From NCBI GenBank assembly GCA_027306745.1, contig DAHUZD010000434.1, positions 1 to 7,476 on the forward strand: 7,476 nt of DNA, given 5' to 3'. Shown here in pieces: positions 1-6,939 of the stretch (positions are counted from its first letter, which is position 1; each line of letters starts with the position of its first letter). This stretch comes from Acidobacteriaceae bacterium. Its GTDB lineage: Bacteria > Acidobacteriota > Terriglobia > Terriglobales > Acidobacteriaceae. The notes under the pieces are model-generated. The model saw only the letters and a list, made by a program, of their open reading frames with translations, was not told the DNA's origin and searched no databases. A program made the position numbers and the translations under genes.

Positions 1-1282
1 TTTCCAGTTCGGTGATGGCAAAGGCCTGCACTTCGTCATCGCGCATCTTCCAAAGCGCGTCGGTGTCATTGCAGAAGTATTCGAGGCCGATCCAGACCTT
101 GGTGGGGTCGGCGACCATCCACGGACTCCAATTATTGAAGATTTGCAGACGGCCCACTTGCACATCCGGCTCCTGAATGTAGATCCAGGTGTCGCGCAGG
201 GTGCTGCCGTCTGGCTCGGTGACGAGCAGGCGGTTGACGAGCAGGCCAACGGTAATGAAGTCGCGGTAGATGAGGCCGTTGCTGATGTCGATGACCTCTT
301 GCGGCACGGGGCATTGCAGGCTGCGGATAAGGTGACGGATGGGCATGGTGGAGATGACGTGGTCGGCAGTGAAGGTGTGCGTCTGGCCGCTGGCGTCAAC
401 GGCGGTGACCTGCGTGATGCGGTTGCCGCTGGTGTGGAGTTGCGTGACGCGCGTCTGCATGTGCAGCTCGCCGCCACCCTGGGTGACCAGCGAGGCGACG
501 TGCTCCCAAAGCTGGCCGGGGCCGAATTTGGGATAGAGGAAGCGTTCGATGAGCGAGGTCTCTGTGCCCTTCTGGCTGAGGTCGCTGGAGGGCTTCTTTT
601 TGGAGAAGGCTTGTTTGACAAAGTGGCGGATGGCGCTGGTGAGCGACAGGCCCTTGATGCGCTGTGCGCCCCACTCTGCGCTGATGTGGCGCGGATGCAC
701 GCCCCAGACCTTTTCCGTGTAGGACTCGAAAAAGAGGCCGTAGAGTTGTTTGCCAAAGCGGTTGACGATGAAGTCTTCGAGCGAGGTCTCCGGCTTGCGT
801 GGGGCAAGCTTGGCGGCCAGATAGCTGAAGCCGACCTGAACCGTGCGCACGGCACCAAGGCCGCGCAGCGTGTCGCCGGTGAGCTTGATGGGGTAATCGA
901 AGAAGCGGCGCAGGAAATAGATTCTGCTTTTGCGCGGGCGCACCAGCATGACAAGATCGGGATCGCCAGAGACGGGCGAGGAGCCGGTGGGGATGGTGCG
1001 CTGTTTGTTCTGGTAGCTGATGGGCACGGCGGACTGTTCGCCCTCGGCCACGGCGGCGGGCATTAGATCCAGCCACCACTCCATGACGCGGTCGGACTTG
1101 GAAAAGAAACGATGGCCGCCAATGTCCATGCGGTTGCCCTTGTAGCGGATGGTGCGCGAGATGCCGCCGATCTCATCTGTGGCTTCAAGCACGATGGGGT
1201 GTACATCCGAGCGGCGCAACAGTTCGAGGGCGGCAGTGAGGCCGGCGGGGCCTGCACCAATAATGACGGCGGTTTTTTTCAT
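1..1282 (-). CDS. FAD/NAD(P)-dependent oxidoreductase, amine-oxidase/protoporphyrinogen-oxidase-like (3' part outside window)
   Basis: The minus strand reads open from ATG at 1282 to the window edge, 427 residues without a stop; the C-terminus is missing. The N-terminus is a Rossmann dinucleotide-binding fold: IIGAGPAG at residues 7-14 gives GxGxxG (G9, G11, G14), the acidic residue closing strand 2 is E33, and GGISRT (39-44) and [10 protein letters not shown] (53-62) match the second FAD contact region of this superfamily. The segment [13 protein letters not shown] (183-195) recalls UDP-galactopyranose-mutase-like and COG1232 flavoproteins. The start is chosen because the GxGxxG motif sits six residues or so from the N-terminus, as usual for the fold; no clear Shine-Dalgarno sequence precedes it. 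There is no signal peptide, so a cytoplasmic flavoenzyme is expected. It is transcribed divergently from the acyltransferase. The substrate cannot be read from sequence; polyprenyl/carotenoid, porphyrinogen or sugar-nucleotide chemistry are all seen in relatives. The family call is firm and the function open. Confidence 0.88.
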   Translation of the reverse strand, partial: MKKTAVIIGAGPAGLTAALELLRRSDVHPIVLEATDEIGGISRTIRYKGNRMDIGGHRFFSKSDRVMEWWLDLMPAAVAEGEQSAVPISYQNKQRTIPTGSSPVSGDPDLVMLVRPRKSRIYFLRRFFDYPIKLTGDTLRGLGAVRTVQVGFSYLAAKLAPRKPETSLEDFIVNRFGKQLYGLFFESYTEKVWGVHPRHISAEWGAQRIKGLSLTSAIRHFVKQAFSKKKPSSDLSQKGTETSLIERFLYPKFGPGQLWEHVASLVTQGGGELHMQTRVTQLHTSGNRITQVTAVDASGQTHTFTADHVISTMPIRHLIRSLQCPVPQEVIDISNGLIYRDFITVGLLVNRLLVTEPDGSTLRDTWIYIQEPDVQVGRLQIFNNWSPWMVADPTKVWIGLEYFCNDTDALWKMRDDEVQAFAITELE

Positions 1283-1314
1283 GGTCTTGGGCAGAGGGAC
1301 GCGTGGATGGATTG

Positions 1315-1342
1315 AGTATAGGTCTGCTTCCTCTATTGTGAC
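1315..1342 (-). promoter_or_regulatory. Possible sigma-70-type promoter for the FAD oxidoreductase gene
   Basis: Read on the minus strand, TATACT (1320-1315) differs from the -10 consensus by one base. GTCACA (1342-1337), 16 bp upstream, matches four of six bases of a -35 box. Transcription would start about 25 bp before the ATG at 1282. This is a pattern match only, in the only intergenic region available to drive this gene. Confidence 0.33.
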
Positions 1343-1406
1343 GGATTCGCGTCCCGGCAACAACCGGAGGAAGCTGCAAGGGAACCCTGGGCACCCTGGA
1401 TGGTAT

Positions 1407-1426
1407 GCTGGCCCACGAGAGCCAGC
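1407..1426. repeat. Short inverted repeat upstream of the acyltransferase gene
   Basis: GCTGGC (1407-1412) and GCCAGC (1421-1426) form a perfect 6-bp stem with an 8-nt loop, 25 bp before the favoured TTG start of the acyltransferase and in the divergent intergenic region. It could be an RNA hairpin in the leader or an operator, but a 6-bp stem is common by chance in GC-rich DNA. There is no T-run after it, so it is not a terminator. Confidence 0.3.
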
Positions 1427-1440
1427 CTGAAAACAGGTGC

Positions 1441-1448
1441 GGGGAGGG
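1441..1448 (+). promoter_or_regulatory. Ribosome binding site deciding a TTG start
   Basis: GGGGAGGG contains GGAGG-like anti-16S complementarity and ends 3 nt before TTG at 1452 (5 nt from the GGAG core). The only other upstream candidate in frame, GTG at 1437, has no purine-rich site before it and would lie upstream of this site; a TGA at 1428-1430 closes the frame further upstream. This favours TTG as the initiation codon. Confidence 0.55.
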
Positions 1449-1451
1449 CGG

Positions 1452-2567
1452 TTGCGAAGAGTTCGAGAACTCGACGGCCTGCGCGGCATTGCGATTTTGC
1501 TGGTGGTGGTGGGCCACTGGATTCACCACCCGTCGCTGATTCTGTGGGGGCCTCACTGGGGCTGGTTCGGCGTGAATCTGTTTCTGGTGCTGTCCGGATT
1601 TTTGATCACGACGATACTGCTGCGCTCGACGGAAAGCCCCCGGGCGCTGCGCACGTTTTATGCGCGGCGAGCGCTGCGCATTTTCCCTCTGTACTACGGT
1701 GTGCTGCTGGTTTATTTTCTGGCTGCGATCTGGATGCGCACGCCGCAGCCCTGGCGGACGGTGGGCACCTATCTTTTCTTTTTGCAGGGAATCGTTCCGC
1801 CGCAGATCACGCATCTGCACATCGTGCCGCGTCCGGATTGGACGATCATGGGCTTTTCGGTTTTGTGGACGCTCTCTGCGGAAGAGGCGTTTTATCTGCT
1901 GTGGGCACCGCTGGTGCTGTGGACGCGCGCAAGTCGGCGCGTGTTGACGCCGATGTTGGGGTTGATTTTATTGGCGGATCCGGCATTGCGATTTTTCTAT
2001 CCGCATCCGCATTGGATTCAGGAAACATTTTGGGGGCAGATGGATTCGCTGGCCGCAGGCTCGCTGCTGGCGTTGCTGTGGATGGATCACAACGCGATGC
2101 TGATGGAGTGGGTGAGTCGGCGGGCGTGGTGGATGCATGCAGGCTGGGCGGCGCTGTTGGCCGCAGCGATTGGGCTGGATGGCGCGACGGGCTTTGCCTA
2201 TAAAGCTCCGCTGGCACTGCGCGTTTTTAATGCGGCGGAGTACAGCTTGTTGTGGGCGGCCTGGTCGCTGCTGCTGTTGTTGACGTTGACGGCGGCAGGC
2301 GGGTCGTCGCGGCTGGCACGCTCGCTGCGTGCGCAGTGGTTGGTCTGGCTGGGGCTGGTGAGCTATTGCCTGTATCTGGTGCATTACCCGGTACATTTGT
2401 TCTGGCGCGCCCGGCTGCCGCACAGCGTGAGCCTCGCCGTGGAGTTGGCGACGGCGCTGGTCATCTCGGCGGTGTCGTGGCGCTACTTCGAACAGCCCAT
2501 GGCGGCGTGGAAACAGAAGAGGTACCCGATGGAGAAATCCATTGTTGATGTCGGGAAGCCGTGGTAG
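1452..2567 (+). CDS. Membrane acyltransferase, acyltransferase-3 (OafA/YrhL-like) family
   Basis: Integral membrane O-acyltransferase of about 371 residues, the normal length for the single-domain members of this family, which move acyl (often acetyl) groups onto extracytoplasmic glycans or lipids. Numbering from the TTG start, it opens with [19 protein letters not shown], where H22 is the conserved TM1 histidine of the family. FLVLSGF lies at 44-50, the arginine-rich [14 protein letters not shown] at 69-82, and [14 protein letters not shown] at 138-151, where the Glu pair corresponds to the family's conserved E in (W/S)SLxxExxFY. About ten hydrophobic segments follow, with [10 protein letters not shown] and RYFEQP near the C-terminus, both typical. 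TTG at 1452 is preferred over GTG at 1437 because GGGGAGGG lies between them. There is no substrate-specific extra domain and no SGNH domain, so the acceptor is unknown. The next gene is 91 bp downstream on the same strand and could be co-transcribed. Confidence 0.9.
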   Translation: MRRVRELDGLRGIAILLVVVGHWIHHPSLILWGPHWGWFGVNLFLVLSGFLITTILLRSTESPRALRTFYARRALRIFPLYYGVLLVYFLAAIWMRTPQPWRTVGTYLFFLQGIVPPQITHLHIVPRPDWTIMGFSVLWTLSAEEAFYLLWAPLVLWTRASRRVLTPMLGLILLADPALRFFYPHPHWIQETFWGQMDSLAAGSLLALLWMDHNAMLMEWVSRRAWWMHAGWAALLAAAIGLDGATGFAYKAPLALRVFNAAEYSLLWAAWSLLLLLTLTAAGGSSRLARSLRAQWLVWLGLVSYCLYLVHYPVHLFWRARLPHSVSLAVELATALVISAVSWRYFEQPMAAWKQKRYPMEKSIVDVGKPW

Positions 2568-2623
2568 AAAGAAGTCTCCATGCAAATCGGATTCTAAGTG
2601 CGCAGAAGAGCCGTGGTTTGTTT

Positions 2624-2630
2624 GGAGGAA
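2624..2630 (+). promoter_or_regulatory. Strong Shine-Dalgarno placed for an upstream ATG rather than the DUF3857 start
   Basis: GGAGGAA is the best ribosome-binding sequence in the gap before the first DUF3857 gene. It ends 10 nt before ATG at 2641 and 28 nt before the ATG at 2659 that opens the long frame. The sequence just before 2659 (GACTCTGC) has no Shine-Dalgarno character, so this site may load ribosomes that reach 2659 indirectly. Confidence 0.5.
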
Positions 2631-2640
2631 TTTCAACTGA

Positions 2641-2652
2641 ATGCGAGCGTGA
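2641..2652 (+). other. Three-codon mini-ORF (Met-Arg-Ala-stop) in frame with the DUF3857 gene
   Basis: ATG CGA GCG TGA at 2641-2652 follows the GGAGGAA site, lies in the same frame as the gene starting at 2659, and ends 6 nt before that ATG. Either it is a minimal upstream ORF whose termination allows reinitiation at 2659, or the TGA replaced a sense codon in a formerly longer N-terminus (M-R-A-x-L-C-M-S-Y...). It may also be chance. Nothing in the sequence settles which. Confidence 0.35.
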
Positions 2653-2658
2653 CTCTGC

Positions 2659-4662
2659 ATGAGCTATCCGAAGACCTTCCTTTCCCTGCTGATTGCATTT
2701 TTCTCTCTATCCCTGGCGGCCCACGCGGCGACGGAGTGGCAAGCGCCCACGCCGGAGGAGTTGCACATGGCCGCAGAGCCGAAGGCTCCGGGCGCAATTG
2801 CCATTTATCTGGACCTGGAGCGAACGGATAACAACCTGAACTATCAAAACTCCACCGTCATCCATGAGCGCATCAAGATTCTGACAGAAGCTGGCAAGGA
2901 TAAGTATGGGAGTGTCACTATTTTTTATGACAGCGACTGGCAGGGCGTCGACAACTTTGAAGGCCGGACGATACACAGCGACGGAACGGTGATTCTGTTT
3001 CAGGGCAAGGGGCTGGATCAGGAAGAAGTCCGGGCCGACGGGGAACATGTTCGCAAGAAGGTTTTCCCGATGCCGAATGTGCAGGTGGGCAGCATTCTTG
3101 AATACAGATTCACCGTAAGCTATGGCGAAAACTATATCGAGCCACCCACTTGGTATGTGCAGACAGACCTCTTCACGCGCAGAATCCATGACGAATTTAC
3201 CCCATTCAGCGCGAGTACAACGCGGTACGCGCAAGACAAGTATGGCCATGAGCTGAGCGAGCTGGCCTTTACCAGCTCGTTGCCCCCAGGTGTGCAGCCG
3301 AAGATGATTCGTGAGGCAACGATCGACAATACAGGAGGGGCTGTTGCAGGAATCTGGAATCTGGACATTCAGGATGTTCCCGCAGTGCCCAAGGCCGCGC
3401 ATTTGCCGCCTGTACACAATATGTCGTATCGCGTGGCATTCTTTTACACCGCATCCCGGTCCGGCGACGAGTATTGGAAGGACGAGGGAGGCTACTGGTC
3501 CAAGAGCGTCAATAAATTTGCCACCCCCGGACCGCAGGTGAAGGAAGCCGTCGCCCATCTGAAACAGGGCGGCGAGGAGCAGACGCTGCGGGCCATCTAT
3601 GCAGCGGTGATGCAATTGCAGAATACGAACTACCTCCATGCTGGCAGCCGTTCGGCGGAGGAACAGAAGTCGCCTGCGAAGAGCAGCGACGATATTTGGG
3701 AGCGCAAACGAGGCAACGCGAAACAGATTACGCGATTGTTCGTTTCCATGGCCCGGGCCGCAGGGATGCCGGCCTACGTGATGGACGTGACAAACCGGGA
3801 CCGAAATATATTTTCCAAGACGTATCTGAACTTTGACCAACTGAATGGAGAGGTCGCCATTGTCTATATCAACGGAAAGGAGCAGTTCTTTGATCCTGGC
3901 TCGCTCTACTGTCCGTATGGACAGCTGGCTTGGGCGCACACCTTGGCCGGTGGGCTGCGGCAGACGAATTCTGGGACCGAACTGGCGGTGACTCCATCGA
4001 TGGGCTACAAGGATAGTTCCGTGCAGCGGACGGCGGAATTGTGGCTGACTAATACCGGGTCCGTGGCGGGCACGGTGCAACTGGCTTACGGTGGACAAGA
4101 CGGGATGCGTCTGCGCCAACGAGAAGCGGACAAGGATTTTGCCGGAGCCACCAAGGATTTCGAAGATCTGCTGAAAGACATGTTGCCAGCGGGCATGTCG
4201 GTGCGGCTGATCGAGGAAGCCAACGGCAAGGATATGGAGCAGCCGTTGATCTTGAATTACCGCATCAGTGGCCCGGTGGCGACGGCCACGGCCAACCATC
4301 TCCTGGTGCCATCGCAAATCTTCCGGGCGCAGGCCAAGCAGGTTTTTGTTGCCCCCAGCCGCAAATATGCAGTGTACTTCCACTACCCCTATACGATGGT
4401 CGTTCAGGTGGAGTTGAAGCTGCCAGCCAGCGTGCAGGTGGAGAGCTTGCCAAAGGATGTCAGTACATCCGACCCGCAGGTGGCTGTCTATCAGGCCAAG
4501 GCTATACAGCAAGGCAGCTCGATTATTTTCCAACGCATGTTTGTGCTGGCCTCTATCTACATTGACGTCAAGGATTACGGGAAGCTGCATGACTTTTATA
4601 GCCAGGTGAATGCCAGTGACACGACTCCGGCGGTCTTTAAGCGGTCTGCGACTGCGCAGTAG
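2659..4662 (+). CDS. Exported DUF3857 protein with a degenerate transglutaminase-like domain
   Basis: A 667-residue protein that probably acts in the periplasm. Residues 1-23 are a signal peptide (hydrophobic FLSLLIAFFSLSLAAHA, AHA cleavage site). A DUF3857 β-rich domain spans about 55-240 (VIHERIKILTEAGKDKYGSV; FPMPNVQVGSILEYRF). A transglutaminase-like segment follows at about 300-420. Aligned with the downstream paralogue, its GNAKQ (352-356) takes the place of GDCKD, so the nucleophile is Ala354. LNGEVAIV (395-402) takes the place of DHMITAI, putting Asn396 at the catalytic His. Only the Asp of FFDPG (D412) remains. The fold is therefore probably kept without peptidase or transglutaminase chemistry. 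The C-terminal third is a β-rich region ending in VKDYGKLHDFY, like the C-termini of relatives. ATG at 2659 is the first start after an in-frame TGA and gives a clean signal peptide. The next gene overlaps its 3' end. The role is unknown; binding or scaffolding is inference. Confidence 0.88.
   Translation: MSYPKTFLSLLIAFFSLSLAAHAATEWQAPTPEELHMAAEPKAPGAIAIYLDLERTDNNLNYQNSTVIHERIKILTEAGKDKYGSVTIFYDSDWQGVDNFEGRTIHSDGTVILFQGKGLDQEEVRADGEHVRKKVFPMPNVQVGSILEYRFTVSYGENYIEPPTWYVQTDLFTRRIHDEFTPFSASTTRYAQDKYGHELSELAFTSSLPPGVQPKMIREATIDNTGGAVAGIWNLDIQDVPAVPKAAHLPPVHNMSYRVAFFYTASRSGDEYWKDEGGYWSKSVNKFATPGPQVKEAVAHLKQGGEEQTLRAIYAAVMQLQNTNYLHAGSRSAEEQKSPAKSSDDIWERKRGNAKQITRLFVSMARAAGMPAYVMDVTNRDRNIFSKTYLNFDQLNGEVAIVYINGKEQFFDPGSLYCPYGQLAWAHTLAGGLRQTNSGTELAVTPSMGYKDSSVQRTAELWLTNTGSVAGTVQLAYGGQDGMRLRQREADKDFAGATKDFEDLLKDMLPAGMSVRLIEEANGKDMEQPLILNYRISGPVATATANHLLVPSQIFRAQAKQVFVAPSRKYAVYFHYPYTMVVQVELKLPASVQVESLPKDVSTSDPQVAVYQAKAIQQGSSIIFQRMFVLASIYIDVKDYGKLHDFYSQVNASDTTPAVFKRSATAQ
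4604..4609 (+). promoter_or_regulatory. Ribosome binding site inside the upstream gene, for the second DUF3857 gene
   Basis: AGGTGA directly abuts ATG at 4610 and lies 6 nt before GTG at 4616, in the same frame. The spacing fits GTG at 4616 better, though ATG at 4610 cannot be excluded. The site lies inside the last 60 bases of the preceding coding sequence, which points to coupled translation. Confidence 0.45.
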
Positions 4663-6619
4663 TCTTTGCATCGGAATTTTCTTTTGTGCAGCGTTCACTG
4701 GATCGCTCTGCTGTGCTGCGGCCAAAGCGCCCGATTGGGCCATGCAGGCTGCGCAAGTCTCCGCGCCTACGTATGAGGCCGAAGTGAACGCCTGCGTGTT
4801 GCTGCGTGAAGACACGCTGAGCGTGGATGCAGCCGGCAACGCGGTGCTGTACCACCGGGAGGCGCGCAAGATCTTGCGTCCACAGGGCAGGCCGGAGGCT
4901 CGCGTTGTCGTTGCTTACAACAAGGGCAGCAAGGTGGAGTATCTGCACGTCTGGACGGTGGAGCCGGATGGGCACGTCTATGCGGTGAAGAGCAAAGACA
5001 TTGTGGATGTGGCTGAGGATGCGACTGCCACGGACGCCATTTTTGATGACGCGCACCTGCAAGAGGCCACAGCCATTGAAGCCGATACGGGCAGCGTGAT
5101 CGCCTTTGAATACGAGCAGGCGCTGGAGCCGTATCTGACCACGCAGCTTTTTGATTTGCAGGAGGACAACCTGCCAGCATTGCGGCAGAGCGTTCGACTG
5201 GAGTTGCCACCTGGAGCGGCATATAAGATTGCGTGGAAGCATCTAGCCCCGGTGGCTGCCGTGCAAGATGGGGAGAACCGTTGGGAGTGGGAGATTCCAG
5301 CGCAACCAGCCATGCTTTGGGAGCCGCTGGCTCCGGCGCGACAGACTTTACATGCGGAAATGCTGCTGAGCTATTCGGCGAGCGGAGAGACAACGCAATC
5401 GGGAGACTGGCGCAATATCGGCCAGTGGTATGAGCATCTCTCCAAGGGGCGCACCGCAGACACGCCAGAGATTGCCGCGCAGGTGGCGCAATTGACTGCG
5501 GGCAAGCCCGACTTCATGGACAAGCTGCTGGCCATCACTGGATACATGCAGGATCATATTCGCTACGTTGCCATTGAAATGGGTGTGGGGGGATGGCAGC
5601 CGCATGCGGCCTCGGCTGTGTATGCGGGCCAATTTGGCGATTGCAAGGACAAGGCCACGCTGCTGATTGCCATGCTGCGGGATGCGGGGATTCAGGCGCA
5701 TTACGTGGTTGTGGATTTGCATCGCGGCTACATTACACCGGAGTTTCCCTCCCAATTTGCCGATCATATGATTACGGCCATTGATTTGCCGCCGGGCTTG
5801 CATGACCCGCGGCTACAAAGCGTGGTGACGGATAAGAACGGGCGCAAGCTGTTGATCTTCGATCCGACGAATCCCGAGTCGCCCGCCGGGCAGTTGGAGA
5901 ATGAGTTGCAGGGCAGCTATGGGCTGCTGATCGATGGAGCCAACACGCAGGTGTTGCACTTGCCGGTGGCGGCCTCGGAGCAGAACACCATTGCGCGCAC
6001 CGGACATTTTCAATTGACGGCAGATGGAGCTTTGAGCGGAACGCTAAGGATGACCTACGCTGGGCCGGATGCGGCGCGCATTCGCAATCTTTTTCACAGT
6101 GGCTATGAACAAGGCGAGCGCCGGGCCGTCGAACAGGCACTGCAAGAGGAGCCGGCCGGGTTTACGCTGGTGCATTTCAGCGCGGAACACGCGGCGGATC
6201 GCAACGCCGATTTTGTTTTGCAGGAGGAGTTGTCCGCAGCCAGCTACGTGCGCCAAGCGGGCACGCTGTGGCTGGTGCGTCCACATGTGGCCAAGTCTGA
6301 CGTGATGCCAACGGACACGACGAAGCCGCGCCAGTATCCGGTGGAGTTCGATGGCATGGATTTGCGCACAGAGGATTACACTATCGATCTGCCGCCGGGC
6401 TTAACCGTGGTGGATGTGCCGGAGCCAGTGCACATGGATTCCGGCTTTGCCGTCTACATCAGCAAGACTGTGGTAACGGCCAGCCAGATTCACTACACCA
6501 GCAGGATGCAGGTGCGGCAGCTTGCAGTGCCAGCGGATCAATACGGGAAATTCGTTGAGTTGATGCGGCAGATTGGCAGCAATGAAAACAGCGCGGTGCT
6601 GCTGAAGCCTGCAAACTGA
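4610..6619 (+). CDS. Exported DUF3857 / transglutaminase-like protein with intact catalytic triad
   Basis: A 669-residue paralogue of the preceding gene. The N-terminus has a basic start (RLRR), a hydrophobic stretch at about 19-38 (IGIFFCAAFTGS) and likely signal-peptidase-I cleavage near AAAKA. Two cysteines (34, 35) sit there, but no lipobox fits. DUF3857 covers about 55-235 and the transglutaminase/protease-like core about 300-425. Visible active-site residues are Cys345 in FGDCKDKATLL, His386 in FADHMITAID and Asp418 in IFDPTNPES, the Cys-His-Asp triad of the superfamily in the right order and spacing. YVAIEMGVGGWQPH (319-332) before the Cys is typical of DUF3857-linked transglutaminases. 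The C-terminal β-rich part ends in DQYGKFVELMRQI. The frame overlaps the previous gene by 53 nt (47 nt from GTG 4616), so the two are one operon. The expected role is periplasmic amide-bond chemistry (crosslinking or proteolysis) or ligand binding; the substrate is unknown. The start is uncertain between ATG 4610 and GTG 4616. Confidence 0.9.
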   Translation: MPVTRLRRSLSGLRLRSSLCIGIFFCAAFTGSLCCAAAKAPDWAMQAAQVSAPTYEAEVNACVLLREDTLSVDAAGNAVLYHREARKILRPQGRPEARVVVAYNKGSKVEYLHVWTVEPDGHVYAVKSKDIVDVAEDATATDAIFDDAHLQEATAIEADTGSVIAFEYEQALEPYLTTQLFDLQEDNLPALRQSVRLELPPGAAYKIAWKHLAPVAAVQDGENRWEWEIPAQPAMLWEPLAPARQTLHAEMLLSYSASGETTQSGDWRNIGQWYEHLSKGRTADTPEIAAQVAQLTAGKPDFMDKLLAITGYMQDHIRYVAIEMGVGGWQPHAASAVYAGQFGDCKDKATLLIAMLRDAGIQAHYVVVDLHRGYITPEFPSQFADHMITAIDLPPGLHDPRLQSVVTDKNGRKLLIFDPTNPESPAGQLENELQGSYGLLIDGANTQVLHLPVAASEQNTIARTGHFQLTADGALSGTLRMTYAGPDAARIRNLFHSGYEQGERRAVEQALQEEPAGFTLVHFSAEHAADRNADFVLQEELSAASYVRQAGTLWLVRPHVAKSDVMPTDTTKPRQYPVEFDGMDLRTEDYTIDLPPGLTVVDVPEPVHMDSGFAVYISKTVVTASQIHYTSRMQVRQLAVPADQYGKFVELMRQIGSNENSAVLLKPAN

Positions 6620-6622
6620 CGG

Positions 6623-6731
6623 GTCATTCTGAGCGCAGCGAAGAATCCAAAGGGAGCACGCTGAATCGATGCAGTCAGGATTCTCTGGATTCTTCACTGC
6701 GTCCGCGTCCGCGGACTCCGTTCAGAATGAC
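6623..6731. repeat. Bipartite inverted-repeat element 1 (REP-like)
   Basis: The outer arms are perfect: GTCATTCTGA (6623-6632) against TCAGAATGAC (6722-6731). The inner arms are also perfect: GAAGAATCC (6640-6648) against GGATTCTTC (6687-6695). The element thus consists of a short 26-bp plus-oriented unit and a 45-bp minus-oriented unit around a 38-bp centre. The minus unit carries about 20 extra bases, including the perfect palindrome GTCCGCGGAC (6707-6716). It begins 3 bp after the stop codon of the second DUF3857 gene, so the transcript could fold into a long hairpin and help end transcription or protect the 3' end. The GTCATTCTGAGCG...GAAGAATCC motif resembles a dispersed repeat I recall from intergenic regions of Acidobacteria and other phyla; that link is from memory. 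Confidence 0.8.
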
Positions 6732-6765
6732 TTGTTGATCCAACATCGACGATGCCCCACGCCGG

Positions 6766-6931
6766 GTCATTCTGAGCGAAGCGAAGAATCCAGAGAATGC
6801 GGGCTGGGTTGTGGCCGTCGCAGTACTGGTGCTGTTTCCTGCACAGAGACCCTCTGGATTCTTCCAGTTCGACTCGCCCGCATGGGCGGACGCTGCTCAG
6901 GGCAGGCTGTTATTGCGCTTCTCAGAATGAC
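6766..6931. repeat. Bipartite inverted-repeat element 2 (REP-like)
   Basis: The architecture matches element 1 but it is larger. Outer arms are GTCATTCTGAG (6766-6776) against CTCAGAATGAC (6921-6931). Inner arms are GAAGAATCCAGAG (6783-6795) against CTCTGGATTCTTC (6852-6864), a perfect 13-bp match. The plus unit is 26 bp and the minus unit about 76 bp; the latter contains its own hairpin CGCCC-GCAT-GGGCG (6875-6888). Flanks are shared with element 1: CGGG or CCGG leads into the left arm, and ACTTGTTG / ACTTGCTG follows the right arm, so the true repeat unit is a little longer than the arms. It ends 8 bp from the gpmI stop codon, so it can serve as a 3' hairpin for gpmI on the other strand. 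Confidence 0.8.
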
Positions 6932-6939
6932 TTGCTGCC

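Larger units (their letters stand above)
6620..6939. other. Gene-free convergent intergenic region
   Basis: These 320 bp lie between two 3' gene ends (plus-strand DUF3857 gene and minus-strand gpmI). Nearly all of it is two palindromic repeat elements, listed separately, with a 34-bp spacer between them. Open frames here are low-complexity products of the repeats and show no ribosome-binding site or recognisable protein. No RNA gene is evident. Confidence 0.7.

Noticed and set aside
143..1066. A 307-codon plus-strand open frame with an Ala/Asp/Val-rich product
   Set aside because: It is the in-register antisense of the FAD oxidoreductase gene and arises from its codon bias. The minus strand carries the GxGxxG and other flavoprotein motifs.
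1401..1409. TATGCT at 1404-1409 as a -10 box for the acyltransferase gene
   Set aside because: No -35-like sequence lies 15-19 bp upstream (the bases there are GGAACC-like) and the hexamer overlaps the inverted repeat. The match is too weak to call.
4700..4735. A lipoprotein lipobox around Cys34/Cys35 of the second DUF3857 protein
   Set aside because: The residue before each Cys is Leu or Cys, not Gly, Ala or Ser, so the lipobox rule fails. Ordinary signal-peptidase-I cleavage after AAA or AKA fits better.
2707..4869. A 720-codon open frame on the minus strand opposite the first DUF3857 gene
   Set aside because: It runs in exact codon register with the sense gene, so it stays open simply because that gene uses no TTA, CTA or TCA codons after 2709. 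Its translation is rich in His, Arg and Gln with no recognisable domain, while the sense frame has a signal peptide and family motifs.
6623..6931. Reading the repeated units as a CRISPR array
   Set aside because: The units alternate in orientation, differ in length and have no regular spacers. They are inverted repeats, not direct repeats with unique spacers.
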